DNA from: Candidatus Woesearchaeota archaeon
GTDB taxonomy: Archaea > Nanoarchaeota > Nanoarchaeia > Woesearchaeales > UBA11576
Direction of reading: 5' to 3'
DNA length: 6,611 nt
Assembly: GCA_013331125.1 (NCBI GenBank)
Contig: DUGW01000200.1
Location: 1 to 6,611 of the forward strand
The position numbers and the translations under genes were made by a program. Shown piece by piece: positions 1 through 5,351 of this stretch. A model generated the notes under the pieces. The model saw only the letters and a list, made by a program, of their open reading frames with translations, was not told the DNA's origin and did no database searches. Within the stretch, counting starts at the first letter, position 1, and the number at the start of each line of letters is the position of its first letter.

Positions 1-873
1 CTTCAGGATGATCTTGCAGGCACGCAGGTGCCGGTGAGTTTCGTGATGAAGCACACAGGCGACACTGTCGAGGTCGTGCATTCTCTTGCCAAGTGGAAGC
101 GATACACTCTGGGTAAACATGGCTTCCGCCATGGCACAGGTATCTACACTGACATGGATGCTATAAGGAAAGATGAAGAGACAAGCCCGATCCATTCTAT
201 CTACGTCGACCAATGGGATTGGGAACGTGTGATCAGCAGGGAGGAGCGCTCACTTGATTTCCTCAAGCAGGTGGTCGGAAGTATCTACGACGCTCTCAAA
301 GAGACAGAGAAGCTTGTCTCCAGGGAATTCCCTGAACTGTTGCCAAGGCTTCCTGGGAAGATACACTTCGTGCATTCTGAAGAGCTTGAAGAGATGTTCC
401 CTGATCTCACACCGAAGGAGAGGGAGCATGCCATAGCTGAGCGGCTGGGTGCTGTCTTCCTGATAGGTATCGGCGCACCGCTGAAGTCCGGAGAACCTCA
501 CGATCTCCGTGCTGCTGACTATGATGACTGGATAACCCCCACAAGCCCCAAGACTCGCGGACTCGACGGCGACATCATCGTCTGGGACCCTGTGCGTAAG
601 ACAAGTCTTGAGCTATCAAGCATGGGTATCCGTGTAGACGCAGACTCTCTAAAGAAGCAGCTCGCACATATGGGACTTGAGAGCAGGGAGGGGTTGGAGT
701 TCCACAAGGGAGTACTCGAAGACACCCTTCCGTTGAGCATCGGCGGCGGCATCGGCCAGTCAAGGCTCTGTATGTTCATGCTGCAGAAGGCTCACATCGG
801 CGAGGTCCAGAGCAGTGTCTGGCCTGAGCACGTCGAGGTAGAGTTCAAAGAGAAAGGTGTGCATCTGCTCTAG
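1..873 (+). CDS. asnA: Aspartate-ammonia ligase (asparagine synthetase A), 5' end missing
   Basis: This enzyme makes asparagine from aspartate, ammonia and ATP in the cytoplasm, via an aspartyl-AMP intermediate. Frame 1 is open from base 1 to the TAG at 871-873, giving 290 residues. By recall of the E. coli protein (330 residues), about 40-45 N-terminal residues lie outside the window, so the GTG at 28 is not the true start. Motifs typical of AsnA are all present: HSLAKWKR, YVDQWDWE, KIHFVHSEEL, LGAVFLIGIG, RAADYDDW, ELSSMGIRVDAD and GGGIGQSR. The last corresponds to motif 3 of the class II aminoacyl-tRNA synthetase fold that AsnA shares. No internal stop or frameshift is seen and the C-terminal end is complete, so the gene looks functional. 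It converges with the minus-strand cluster. It resembles the bacterial AsnA type rather than the archaeal AsnRS-derived asparagine synthetase; the functional call is very safe. Confidence 0.96.
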   Translation, partial: LQDDLAGTQVPVSFVMKHTGDTVEVVHSLAKWKRYTLGKHGFRHGTGIYTDMDAIRKDEETSPIHSIYVDQWDWERVISREERSLDFLKQVVGSIYDALKETEKLVSREFPELLPRLPGKIHFVHSEELEEMFPDLTPKEREHAIAERLGAVFLIGIGAPLKSGEPHDLRAADYDDWITPTSPKTRGLDGDIIVWDPVRKTSLELSSMGIRVDADSLKKQLAHMGLESREGLEFHKGVLEDTLPLSIGGGIGQSRLCMFMLQKAHIGEVQSSVWPEHVEVEFKEKGVHLL

Positions 874-932
874 AGACGCAGCCGACAGAGGGTGCAGAAA
901 AAATATTTTATTTGATTTTGAATTATCTTTTT
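874..932. terminator. AT-rich convergent terminator region
   Basis: This gap lies between two converging genes. On the plus strand, after the asnA stop, there are T-rich runs at about 906-919 and a T5 at 928-932, the latter inside the last codons of the EF-hand gene. On the minus strand an A6 at 898-903 reads as T6 just after the EF-hand gene stop. Archaeal transcription commonly ends at oligo-T tracts without a strong hairpin, and none is obvious here. The assignment rests on T-runs and position only. Confidence 0.5.
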
Positions 933-1390
933 GATATATCTTCGACTCTCATCTCAAGATCGAGCAGGCTCCTCGCCACATCTATCGGTATGTAGACAGT
1001 GTTGCCTCTTCTTTCTACACCTTTGTAATCATATAGTGGTTTTCCGTCGAAATCCCTGACCAGTTCTGGGTCATAGACCTCGAACATCATGGTCTCACTG
1101 ACCGGACCCGTATATCCTGCAGAACCTAGCACTGCCCTGACCTCATCCAGGCTTACAAAACCATCAGCATTCAGGTCTGCCTTCCTTGCAAGAAGTGTAG
1201 CGATGTTGAATTCTTTTTGATGCCTCTGTTCGAGAGCACTTGCCTGATGGCATCTGTTAACCTGGTGATTCACAGCATAGACCCCGACCATGACGCCTAT
1301 TATATATAGTGGCCAGAAGTCCTCGAAGCTTCTCATGAAACTGCCCATTGCTCTAGAGACTGCTCCTTCCTTTGTCTTCTCCTGCTCCAT
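923..1390 (-). CDS. Membrane-anchored EF-hand protein
   Basis: This 155-residue protein has a basic N-terminal stretch (R14, R20), one predicted membrane segment at about residues 26-43, then a soluble domain. Residues 72-83 read DLNADGFVSLDE, a complete EF-hand calcium loop with D at 1, N at 3, D at 5, G at 6, V at 8, S at 9 and E at 12. Only one such loop is clear. The flanking charges suggest the N-terminus is inside and the EF-hand is outside the cell, where calcium is abundant. The rest (about 100-155) is not recognised. It is the last gene of the four-gene cluster, 37 bases after the 71-residue gene. The ATG at 1390 has only a weak AAGG before it. The calcium-binding reading is firm at motif level; a dockerin-like or structural role is an alternative. 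Confidence 0.85.
   Translation of the reverse strand: MEQEKTKEGAVSRAMGSFMRSFEDFWPLYIIGVMVGVYAVNHQVNRCHQASALEQRHQKEFNIATLLARKADLNADGFVSLDEVRAVLGSAGYTGPVSETMMFEVYDPELVRDFDGKPLYDYKGVERRGNTVYIPIDVARSLLDLEMRVEDISKR
1142..1177 (-). other. EF-hand calcium-binding loop
   Basis: These bases encode the 12-residue loop DLNADGFVSLDE (residues 72-83) of the membrane protein above. Every ligand position fits the canonical EF-hand pattern, including the final bidentate glutamate. The helix before it (FNIATLLARKA) and the helix after it (DEVRAVLGSAG) fit the helix-loop-helix shape. Confidence 0.85.
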
Positions 1391-1427
1391 GTGCCTTGGT
1401 GTTCAAGATGGATTTATTACCTTTTCG

Positions 1428-1643
1428 CTACTCTTTTAAATATCTGTCAGGAGCATATTCTCGCATCTCCTGACCGCCATCATCGACCTCGGTGCAGTAA
1501 GTCATTGTGCATACGACATTCTTGGGCTTCTCGTCTGCCACTCTTTTCTCCAGCCCTCCGGCATTCCCGCACATCCTCACCATCGCTGTCAGTCCTATCA
1601 ATGCCACTGCAACTGCTGCTCCGATATATTTTCCTGTGCCCAT
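1428..1643 (-). CDS. Small single-pass membrane protein with a cysteine pair
   Basis: This 71-residue protein is not recognised. Residues 6-23 (YIGAAVAVALIGLTAMVR) form one hydrophobic segment right after the short N-terminus MGTGK. The remaining soluble part of about 48 residues contains C25 and a C-x4-C pair (C45, C50, CTMTYC), and is acidic in its second half. The ATG at 1643 is supported by a strong upstream Shine-Dalgarno, GAGGTGAGATC, immediately before the start. The gene is 41 bases after the SPFH gene and 37 before the EF-hand gene, in one direction, so it is probably co-transcribed. The segment could be an uncleaved anchor or a signal peptide. It is not a clear lipoprotein because VRMC does not fit the lipobox. 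The strong ribosome site and operon position argue that it is a real gene. Confidence 0.72.
   Translation of the reverse strand: MGTGKYIGAAVAVALIGLTAMVRMCGNAGGLEKRVADEKPKNVVCTMTYCTEVDDGGQEMREYAPDRYLKE
1433..1443 (-). promoter_or_regulatory. Possible internal TATA box before the EF-hand gene
   Basis: On the minus strand this reads ATATTTAAAAG, a good match to an archaeal TATA box, about 48 bases before the ATG at 1390. A start site about 26 bases downstream would leave a leader of about 20 bases. However, the sequence overlaps the last codons (DRYLKE) of the preceding gene, so it may only be coding sequence. A second AT-rich site (GTAATAAATCC, 1409-1419) lies close enough to give a leaderless transcript. 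Confidence 0.3.
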
Positions 1644-1669
1644 GATCTCACCTCTTGACCATCACCTTA
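1644..1669 (-). promoter_or_regulatory. Tandem Shine-Dalgarno-like sites before the small gene
   Basis: Reading the minus strand toward the ATG at 1643, there are two GGTGA sites: TAAGGTGATGG, then GAGGTGAGATC. The nearer one is correctly spaced and fixes the start codon. The farther one contains ATG itself and opens a five-codon frame (ATG GTC AAG AGG TGA) that ends inside the second site. This may be chance or a tiny leader frame. Confidence 0.5.
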
Positions 1670-1683
1670 TCTATGATATGTTC

Positions 1684-2457
1684 CTAGAGATTGTCCTGTG
1701 ATTCCCTCTGCTCCTGGTTAGGCATCCCTTGCGTCATGCCAGGTGGTGTTCCTTCATAGAGGACCCTCTGGAGGTGGCATGCTGCATTGTCTGTTATGTA
1801 GAGGCAGTGTATCTTCAGGCCCCACCTGTCTGTGACTATAGGTCTCAGCTCCTCGACGACCTTTTTCTCTATCTCTTCTATGCAGGCACTGTCTTTCCAA
1901 TCATCATAGGTCCTTCCTCTGCAGTGCTCTGCCAGCACTGACAGGACATGGTCCTTCAAGGATGCTTCATAATCATGCACTGCGATGTATGCCTTGTGGA
2001 GATCTGTGAGTTCATACCTTATGTTGCAGCTTATCATGACTGCCTTCGAGTCCTTGTCTGTCGTCGGGAGGTTTATGTTCCCGAGGTTGAGCACCCTTTC
2101 TTGCTTGGACTCTTTTATTATGTGTTCGACCACCGGGACATTGAAATAGAGCCCTGGCCTGAGTATCTTGTCCTGCTGGTACCTCTTCGGGTGTCTCGGC
2201 ATGCCTGTGAAGAAGCTTCTCCTGTAGCCTTCAGGGAGTTTCGGCCTGCTGAATGGTATTATGAACGGAACGTAGCCGCGCTGCTTCACCAGTTCCTTCT
2301 CCTCTGCGACTATCTCTTCGAGTTCTTTCTTGTTCCTTTTCACTCTCTTCTCGATGACCCTTCCGTTCCTGAAGAAGAGTCCTTGCTGGTATTCATACAC
2401 GATGTCATAGAAGCTTAGCTTCCTGAACAGCTGCGCTATCTCATTGACCCAAGCCAT
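1684..2457 (-). CDS. SPFH/band-7 (stomatin/prohibitin-like) protein
   Basis: This 257-residue protein belongs to the SPFH family, whose members assemble on membranes as rings or scaffolds and often partner with proteases. The first SPFH strand is at about residues 19-35 (YEYQQGLFFRNGRV). The domain resumes at about 99 (LRPGLYFNVPVVEHI) and continues through a typical segment at 121-170 (LNLGNINLPTTDKDSKAV, NIRYELTDLHKAYIAV), a helix at 165-180, and the end of the domain at 195-225 (RWGLKIHCLYITDNA). About 60 mostly charged residues (36-98) sit between the first two strands. There is no clear membrane segment. The N-terminal 18 residues are amphipathic and could be membrane-associated. The C-terminal coiled coil usual in stomatins is missing. 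A GGTGAG site precedes the ATG at 2457; the gap to the upstream TraB/Tiki-like gene is 30 bases. Confidence 0.85.
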   Translation of the reverse strand: MAWVNEIAQLFRKLSFYDIVYEYQQGLFFRNGRVIEKRVKRNKKELEEIVAEEKELVKQRGYVPFIIPFSRPKLPEGYRRSFFTGMPRHPKRYQQDKILRPGLYFNVPVVEHIIKESKQERVLNLGNINLPTTDKDSKAVMISCNIRYELTDLHKAYIAVHDYEASLKDHVLSVLAEHCRGRTYDDWKDSACIEEIEKKVVEELRPIVTDRWGLKIHCLYITDNAACHLQRVLYEGTPPGMTQGMPNQEQRESQDNL

Positions 2458-2487
2458 AGTCTCACCTATTGTTTATCAGACGATGTT

Positions 2488-3654
2488 TCACGCCCAGAAA
2501 TCCCTCCTCAGGAGTTCTGATCTCCATGCGACCGCTCCCAGGATTCCCTTCTGCGGCCATAATTCGAGCACGCTTTCCAGGTCTTTCCTGTCTATCTTCA
2601 TCAGGTCATGCTCATACCTTTGCAGTATCGCCTCTCTCTCGTCCGTGTCCTGCAGGTATTCTTTCAGTCCTGCGTGCATGACTCCCGAGATGACTGCGAT
2701 CTTAGGCTTCCGGCCAAGCTTCTTTGCCAGCCTGGGCGCGACTATCTCCTCTAGCTTCTTTGCCCATATCGCGTTCCTTAGGTTCACTGTGGTGCTCTTG
2801 AACAGTTCTGTCTCCCAGTAGATCATCTTGCGCGCGAACTCGTTCGCCTTGCCTCTATGGAACCCCAACCAGTAAGGCCATGCAAGATGCCCTCCCAGCA
2901 TATAGAGCCCCAGTCCTGCATACACGCCTCCCAACCCCAGGACCTTGAGCATCTGTCGTCGTGAGAAATCTCTTCGCCCAAGTGTCTCCTTGGCTGGCAG
3001 GCTCTCATATTGCCGCATCGAAGCTGCATGGTCGAGTTCAGACAGCCTTATCTCCTCCTCGAGCCTTCTCATCCTGAGTTTCAGGTCCAGTTGCGCTATG
3101 CTTCCGGTGTTCTCTTTCCTCAAGGCATCATACTCCTGAGCCATATCCTTGTATTCCTGTCTGAAGAAGGAAACGTCATCTTTATGGTCCTCGACGACGC
3201 GGCCTATCTCTTCCTGGAGCAGTTGCTTCTTCCTTGTATGGTGTCTCCTCACTGCAGCAAAGATCGCAAGTGTGCCTCCACTGATCATGAACATGGACCC
3301 GAAAGCTCCTACGTAGAACAATGACCTCTCATGGTCTGACTTCACCGCGACATCCAGGAAATAGACCGGCACTTTTGTCCCTGACTCAAGCAGGTTCTTG
3401 ACTATGAGTCTGTATTGGTTGGAATACATCACTGCATCAGCGCTGTTGGTTGCCTCATAGTTCTCGAGCACTATCGCATCCAACTGGCCTATCTTCTCTT
3501 TCTCGAATATCTCTTCCATGGTCGGATAGGCCTGGCCGCTCACACTTTTCGCAAGACCTCCTAAGAATGATATGTCATTGGAATGTGCACTACCGTGATG
3601 CGTGTGCACCTGGTAATACTCAGCTCTATCCGTAGAAAAATTGCTGTATGACAT
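2488..3654 (-). CDS. TraB/PrgY/Tiki-like membrane protein, putative metalloprotease
   Basis: This 388-residue protein carries hallmarks of the TraB/PrgY/Tiki family, which has two GxxH motifs and a conserved acidic residue, and whose animal member Tiki is a metalloprotease. Seen here: first GxxH is GSAH (21-24, within HTHHGSAHSN); LDAIVLENYE follows (58-67, with E64); LRNAIWAKKL (292-301) resembles the family's RN/RD helix; second GxxH is GVMH (324-327, in KIAVISGVMHAGL). Between the halves are a membrane segment (about 112-135), a charged coiled-coil-like region (about 141-218) and a second hydrophobic segment (239-264) led by RRDFSRRQMLK. Flanking charges predict both GxxH halves outside and the coiled coil inside. 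A TGA lies in frame just before the ATG, so no N-terminal signal peptide is possible. It is probably the first gene of a four-gene operon. The family call is inferred from motifs and is moderate; the biochemical role is unknown. Confidence 0.65.
   Translation of the reverse strand: MSYSNFSTDRAEYYQVHTHHGSAHSNDISFLGGLAKSVSGQAYPTMEEIFEKEKIGQLDAIVLENYEATNSADAVMYSNQYRLIVKNLLESGTKVPVYFLDVAVKSDHERSLFYVGAFGSMFMISGGTLAIFAAVRRHHTRKKQLLQEEIGRVVEDHKDDVSFFRQEYKDMAQEYDALRKENTGSIAQLDLKLRMRRLEEEIRLSELDHAASMRQYESLPAKETLGRRDFSRRQMLKVLGLGGVYAGLGLYMLGGHLAWPYWLGFHRGKANEFARKMIYWETELFKSTTVNLRNAIWAKKLEEIVAPRLAKKLGRKPKIAVISGVMHAGLKEYLQDTDEREAILQRYEHDLMKIDRKDLESVLELWPQKGILGAVAWRSELLRRDFWA
2863..2964 (-). other. Internal twin-arginine-like motif plus membrane segment
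   Basis: These bases encode residues 231-264 of the TraB/Tiki-like protein. SRRQMLK matches the twin-arginine consensus S-R-R-x-F-L-K except M for F, and is followed by a glycine-rich hydrophobic stretch, as in Tat signals. It lies in the middle of the protein. A comparable internal Tat motif before a late membrane segment is known in the actinobacterial Rieske protein QcrA. Plain positive-inside topology would also explain the arginines. Confidence 0.5.
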
Positions 3655-3705
3655 CTCTCAACAGATGAGAAGGCAGAAGCGCTTTTCAAAAAACCTCGTC
3701 GCTAG

Positions 3706-3719
3706 GATTTTATCAAAAC
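3706..3719 (-). promoter_or_regulatory. Possible TATA box of the four-gene cluster
   Basis: On the minus strand this reads GTTTTGATAAAATC, an AT-rich site about 55-60 bases before the ATG at 3654, which would give a leader of about 30 bases. The match to an archaeal TATA box is only fair. A second AT-rich stretch (GTTTTTTGAAAAG, about 3683-3695) is closer to the start. Only a weak GAG lies before the ATG, so initiation signals here are not strong. Confidence 0.35.
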
Positions 3720-3725
3720 GCAAGG

Positions 3726-3747
3726 GCCGTGAATCACACGGCTTTTT
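3726..3747. repeat. Inverted repeat, possible terminator after the hydrolase gene
   Basis: GCCGTG (3726-3731) and CACGGC (3737-3742) form a perfect six-base-pair stem with a five-base loop, placed about 15 bases after the hydrolase stop codon. The T5 run lies on the plus strand (3743-3747), where no gene ends. On the minus strand the stem is followed only by CCTTGCGTTTTG. It may still separate the hydrolase transcript from the next cluster, but it is not a textbook terminator for the genes present. Confidence 0.4.
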
Positions 3748-3756
3748 ACAGAAGCA

Positions 3757-4719
3757 TCATGTCTTTGAGCGTATTTCTTTCTCATGACCTATGATATCGG
3801 CCAGAACCTCTTCCCTGTCATAATCCATGAAGAGCAGGTGATTGCTCCTTATGAACCATATTATGTTCTTGCTGTCGCTGTTGACTCCTGATAATATCAC
3901 TTCTGCACCTTTAGGGTCGACTGTCTGGTCATTCTTGGATTGGAATATCATTACCGGTTCTGTTATCTTTCCGAGGTCTTGTGTGGTCTTGTCTATGAAA
4001 TCGAACGAATCTCTGAGAGGCCTGAAAGGGAGGTTCATATATCCTATGTGTCTTGCGAGGCCTTCAGGGTCGTTTATGCTTCCGGCAGTCTCCTTCTTCT
4101 GGTAATGCAGCAGCCAACCGAAATTTTTTATCTGGAATTCTTTGGGTATCAGGCCTGAATTGATGTATAAGTATGGACTTGCAAGGTAAAGGGTGCCCAG
4201 GTCTTCTTCTTCTGCAAGCTTGAGGGCCAGCATTGCCCCGAATGATGAACCTACCACATTCACCTTCTCGCATAGGTTGTCTGCCCTCTCGAATTCATCC
4301 CTGACTTCTTTGTACCACATGTCTGCATCTCTTCCGAGCAGCATGCTTGGCAGCTGTCCATGGCCTGAGAGCCTCATGACGAATACGCTGTCTCCGAACT
4401 CTTCATGTATCCTTTGCGCTGCCTCTTCCATCTCTTTGGGTGTGGATATGTATCCATGGATGAAAAGCCAGCAGTTCTGCTTCAGGTCGATTATCGAGAA
4501 GGCTTTTGTGCCTTTTATCAGGCCGTCCTGGTAGTCCCATCTTGACAGGTCTCTCTTGTCCAATTCATCTTTTTGGAATAGTCCATACTCCGAGACGAGG
4601 TGTATCAGTATGTAGGCCAGTATAGGCACCAATATGAATAACGCACACAAGATGTGTTTCTCGCAGAGCCTTCCGTTACGTCCTGCGTTTTGTGACCTAG
4701 TCTGCTTTTTTCGCTTCAT
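3757..4719 (-). CDS. Membrane-anchored alpha/beta hydrolase (serine esterase/lipase-like)
   Basis: This is a 320-residue protein from the ATG at 4719; a TTG two codons upstream is a less likely start. The N-terminus is strongly basic, followed by one membrane segment (about 23-42), so the enzyme domain should face outside. The fold elements are in order: the oxyanion region FIHGY (86-90), RLSGHGQ (116-122), the nucleophile elbow GSSFG with S159 (157-161), the acid in SKNDQTVDP (D264, or D268) and the histidine in RSNHLLF (H294). The triad is complete. The pattern is closest to carboxylesterase and monoacylglycerol-lipase-like enzymes acting on small acyl esters or lipids, but the substrate cannot be told. 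The start lies 23 bases inside the hemerythrin gene, so the two are co-transcribed and perhaps translationally coupled. A weak GAG precedes the ATG. Confidence 0.88.
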   Translation of the reverse strand: MKRKKQTRSQNAGRNGRLCEKHILCALFILVPILAYILIHLVSEYGLFQKDELDKRDLSRWDYQDGLIKGTKAFSIIDLKQNCWLFIHGYISTPKEMEEAAQRIHEEFGDSVFVMRLSGHGQLPSMLLGRDADMWYKEVRDEFERADNLCEKVNVVGSSFGAMLALKLAEEEDLGTLYLASPYLYINSGLIPKEFQIKNFGWLLHYQKKETAGSINDPEGLARHIGYMNLPFRPLRDSFDFIDKTTQDLGKITEPVMIFQSKNDQTVDPKGAEVILSGVNSDSKNIIWFIRSNHLLFMDYDREEVLADIIGHEKEIRSKT

Positions 4720-5245
4720 TCTCAAGCTCTTCGACCATCTTTACGTATTTGGTCTTGTCGAATCTCTTGTCGAACGCTTCTGACTCCGCTGTCATCTTCG
4801 CAAGTTCTTCCTCTGAGAAGTACTGCATCACCGGTATGAAGAAATGTTTGTCTTCGACCTCTATATGTTTGGGGTATAATGTGTCTATCTTGTCCAGCAC
4901 ATCCTCGATGTCTGTCAGCACATCTTCCCCTTCCTTGTACATCACCAATGCCTGTGATAGCTCTGCCATCAGCTCCCTTGCTGCCTGGTGCTCATCGATG
5001 AGTCTCTGCATTATGTTCTTGTGCTCTTCTGACATATGCTTTCCTGCAAGGTCCCTGAACAGTATGTCTTCCTCTTTTCCGTGGTGTATCTGGTCTGCGT
5101 ATTCCCTGAAGAAATGCAGCATCGTCTCTATGAACTTAGGGTCTATCTTCCCTTCCTGTTTCGCTGCTGAGACATGGTCTTTGACGACCTTTATCATCCG
5201 TTCTATCAGTCTGTGTTCAACCATCAATGGCCCGTAGGGTTTCAT
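4697..5245 (-). CDS. Hemerythrin HHE domain protein
   Basis: This 182-residue cytoplasmic protein has the four-helix hemerythrin-like pattern that binds a non-heme di-iron site. The likely iron ligands are H11 (EHRLIERM), H54 or H55 with E58 (HHGKEEDILF), H86 (DEHQAAREL), and H127 with E131 (YPKHIEVEDKHFF). All the key positions are filled. The family binds O2 or NO, or stores or repairs iron centres (as in YtfE/RIC); which applies here is not visible. The last 40 residues are a charged helical tail (TAESEAFDKRFDKTKYVKM and on). There is no signal peptide. The ATG at 5245 is preceded by GAGGCGAT, seven of eight matches to the archaeal Shine-Dalgarno GAGGTGAT. The gene follows the iron-sulfur flavoprotein by 106 bases and has its own promoter; the hydrolase gene overlaps its end. 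Confidence 0.92.
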   Translation of the reverse strand: MKPYGPLMVEHRLIERMIKVVKDHVSAAKQEGKIDPKFIETMLHFFREYADQIHHGKEEDILFRDLAGKHMSEEHKNIMQRLIDEHQAARELMAELSQALVMYKEGEDVLTDIEDVLDKIDTLYPKHIEVEDKHFFIPVMQYFSEEELAKMTAESEAFDKRFDKTKYVKMVEELENEAKKAD

Positions 5246-5259
5246 AGATTATCGCCTCG

Positions 5260-5274
5260 TTTCAAGGCCTGAAA
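5260..5274. promoter_or_regulatory. Imperfect dyad at the predicted transcription start
   Basis: TTTCA and TGAAA flank AGGCC, giving a five-base inverted repeat. It falls on the predicted start site of the hemerythrin operon, where an archaeal repressor could block RNA polymerase. A 15-base dyad of this kind can arise by chance, so it is only a candidate operator. Confidence 0.25.
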
Positions 5275-5351
5275 GCCCTTTAAGTTTATAAAATTAGTGC
5301 AGCGAGATGCCATTCACGCCTCCATGACTGGGCGATAGCTTGCCTTGACTG
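5275..5351. other. Rest of the gap between the flavoprotein and hemerythrin genes
   Basis: Apart from the TATA box, this stretch of about 77 bases after the flavoprotein stop shows no clear hairpin or T-run terminator and no open gene. Read-through from the flavoprotein into the hemerythrin gene is therefore possible in addition to the local promoter. Confidence 0.4.
5285..5293 (-). promoter_or_regulatory. TATA box of the hemerythrin-hydrolase operon
   Basis: On the minus strand this reads TTTTATAAA, within ATTTTATAAACTTAAAG. Its centre is about 44 bases before the hemerythrin ATG. With the usual archaeal spacing of 26-27 bases, transcription would begin near 5262, leaving a leader of about 17 bases that contains the Shine-Dalgarno. 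The box, leader and ribosome site are mutually consistent, making this the best promoter in the window. Confidence 0.7.

Noticed and set aside
28..30. GTG as the start of asnA
   Set aside because: The frame is open to base 1 and the residues before it (LQDDLAGTQ) align with the conserved AsnA segment TQDNLSGAE, so the gene begins outside the window.
1569..1643. Lipoprotein signal in the 71-residue protein
   Set aside because: The residues before C25 (VRM) do not fit a lipobox, so a plain membrane anchor is more likely.
1948..2418. A 156-codon plus-strand frame opposite the SPFH gene
   Set aside because: It mirrors the SPFH coding frame, has no recognisable domain, and the opposite strand has clear family motifs and a ribosome site.
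3726..3747. Classic intrinsic terminator on the plus strand
   Set aside because: The hairpin and T5 would suit a plus-strand transcript, but no plus-strand gene ends there; listed only as an inverted repeat.
4723..4725. TTG as the start of the alpha/beta hydrolase
   Set aside because: An ATG lies two codons downstream and neither has a better ribosome site, so the ATG is preferred.
4749..5237. A 162-codon plus-strand frame opposite the hemerythrin gene
   Set aside because: It is a Ser-rich shadow of the hemerythrin codons with no motif; the hemerythrin ligands on the minus strand are complete.
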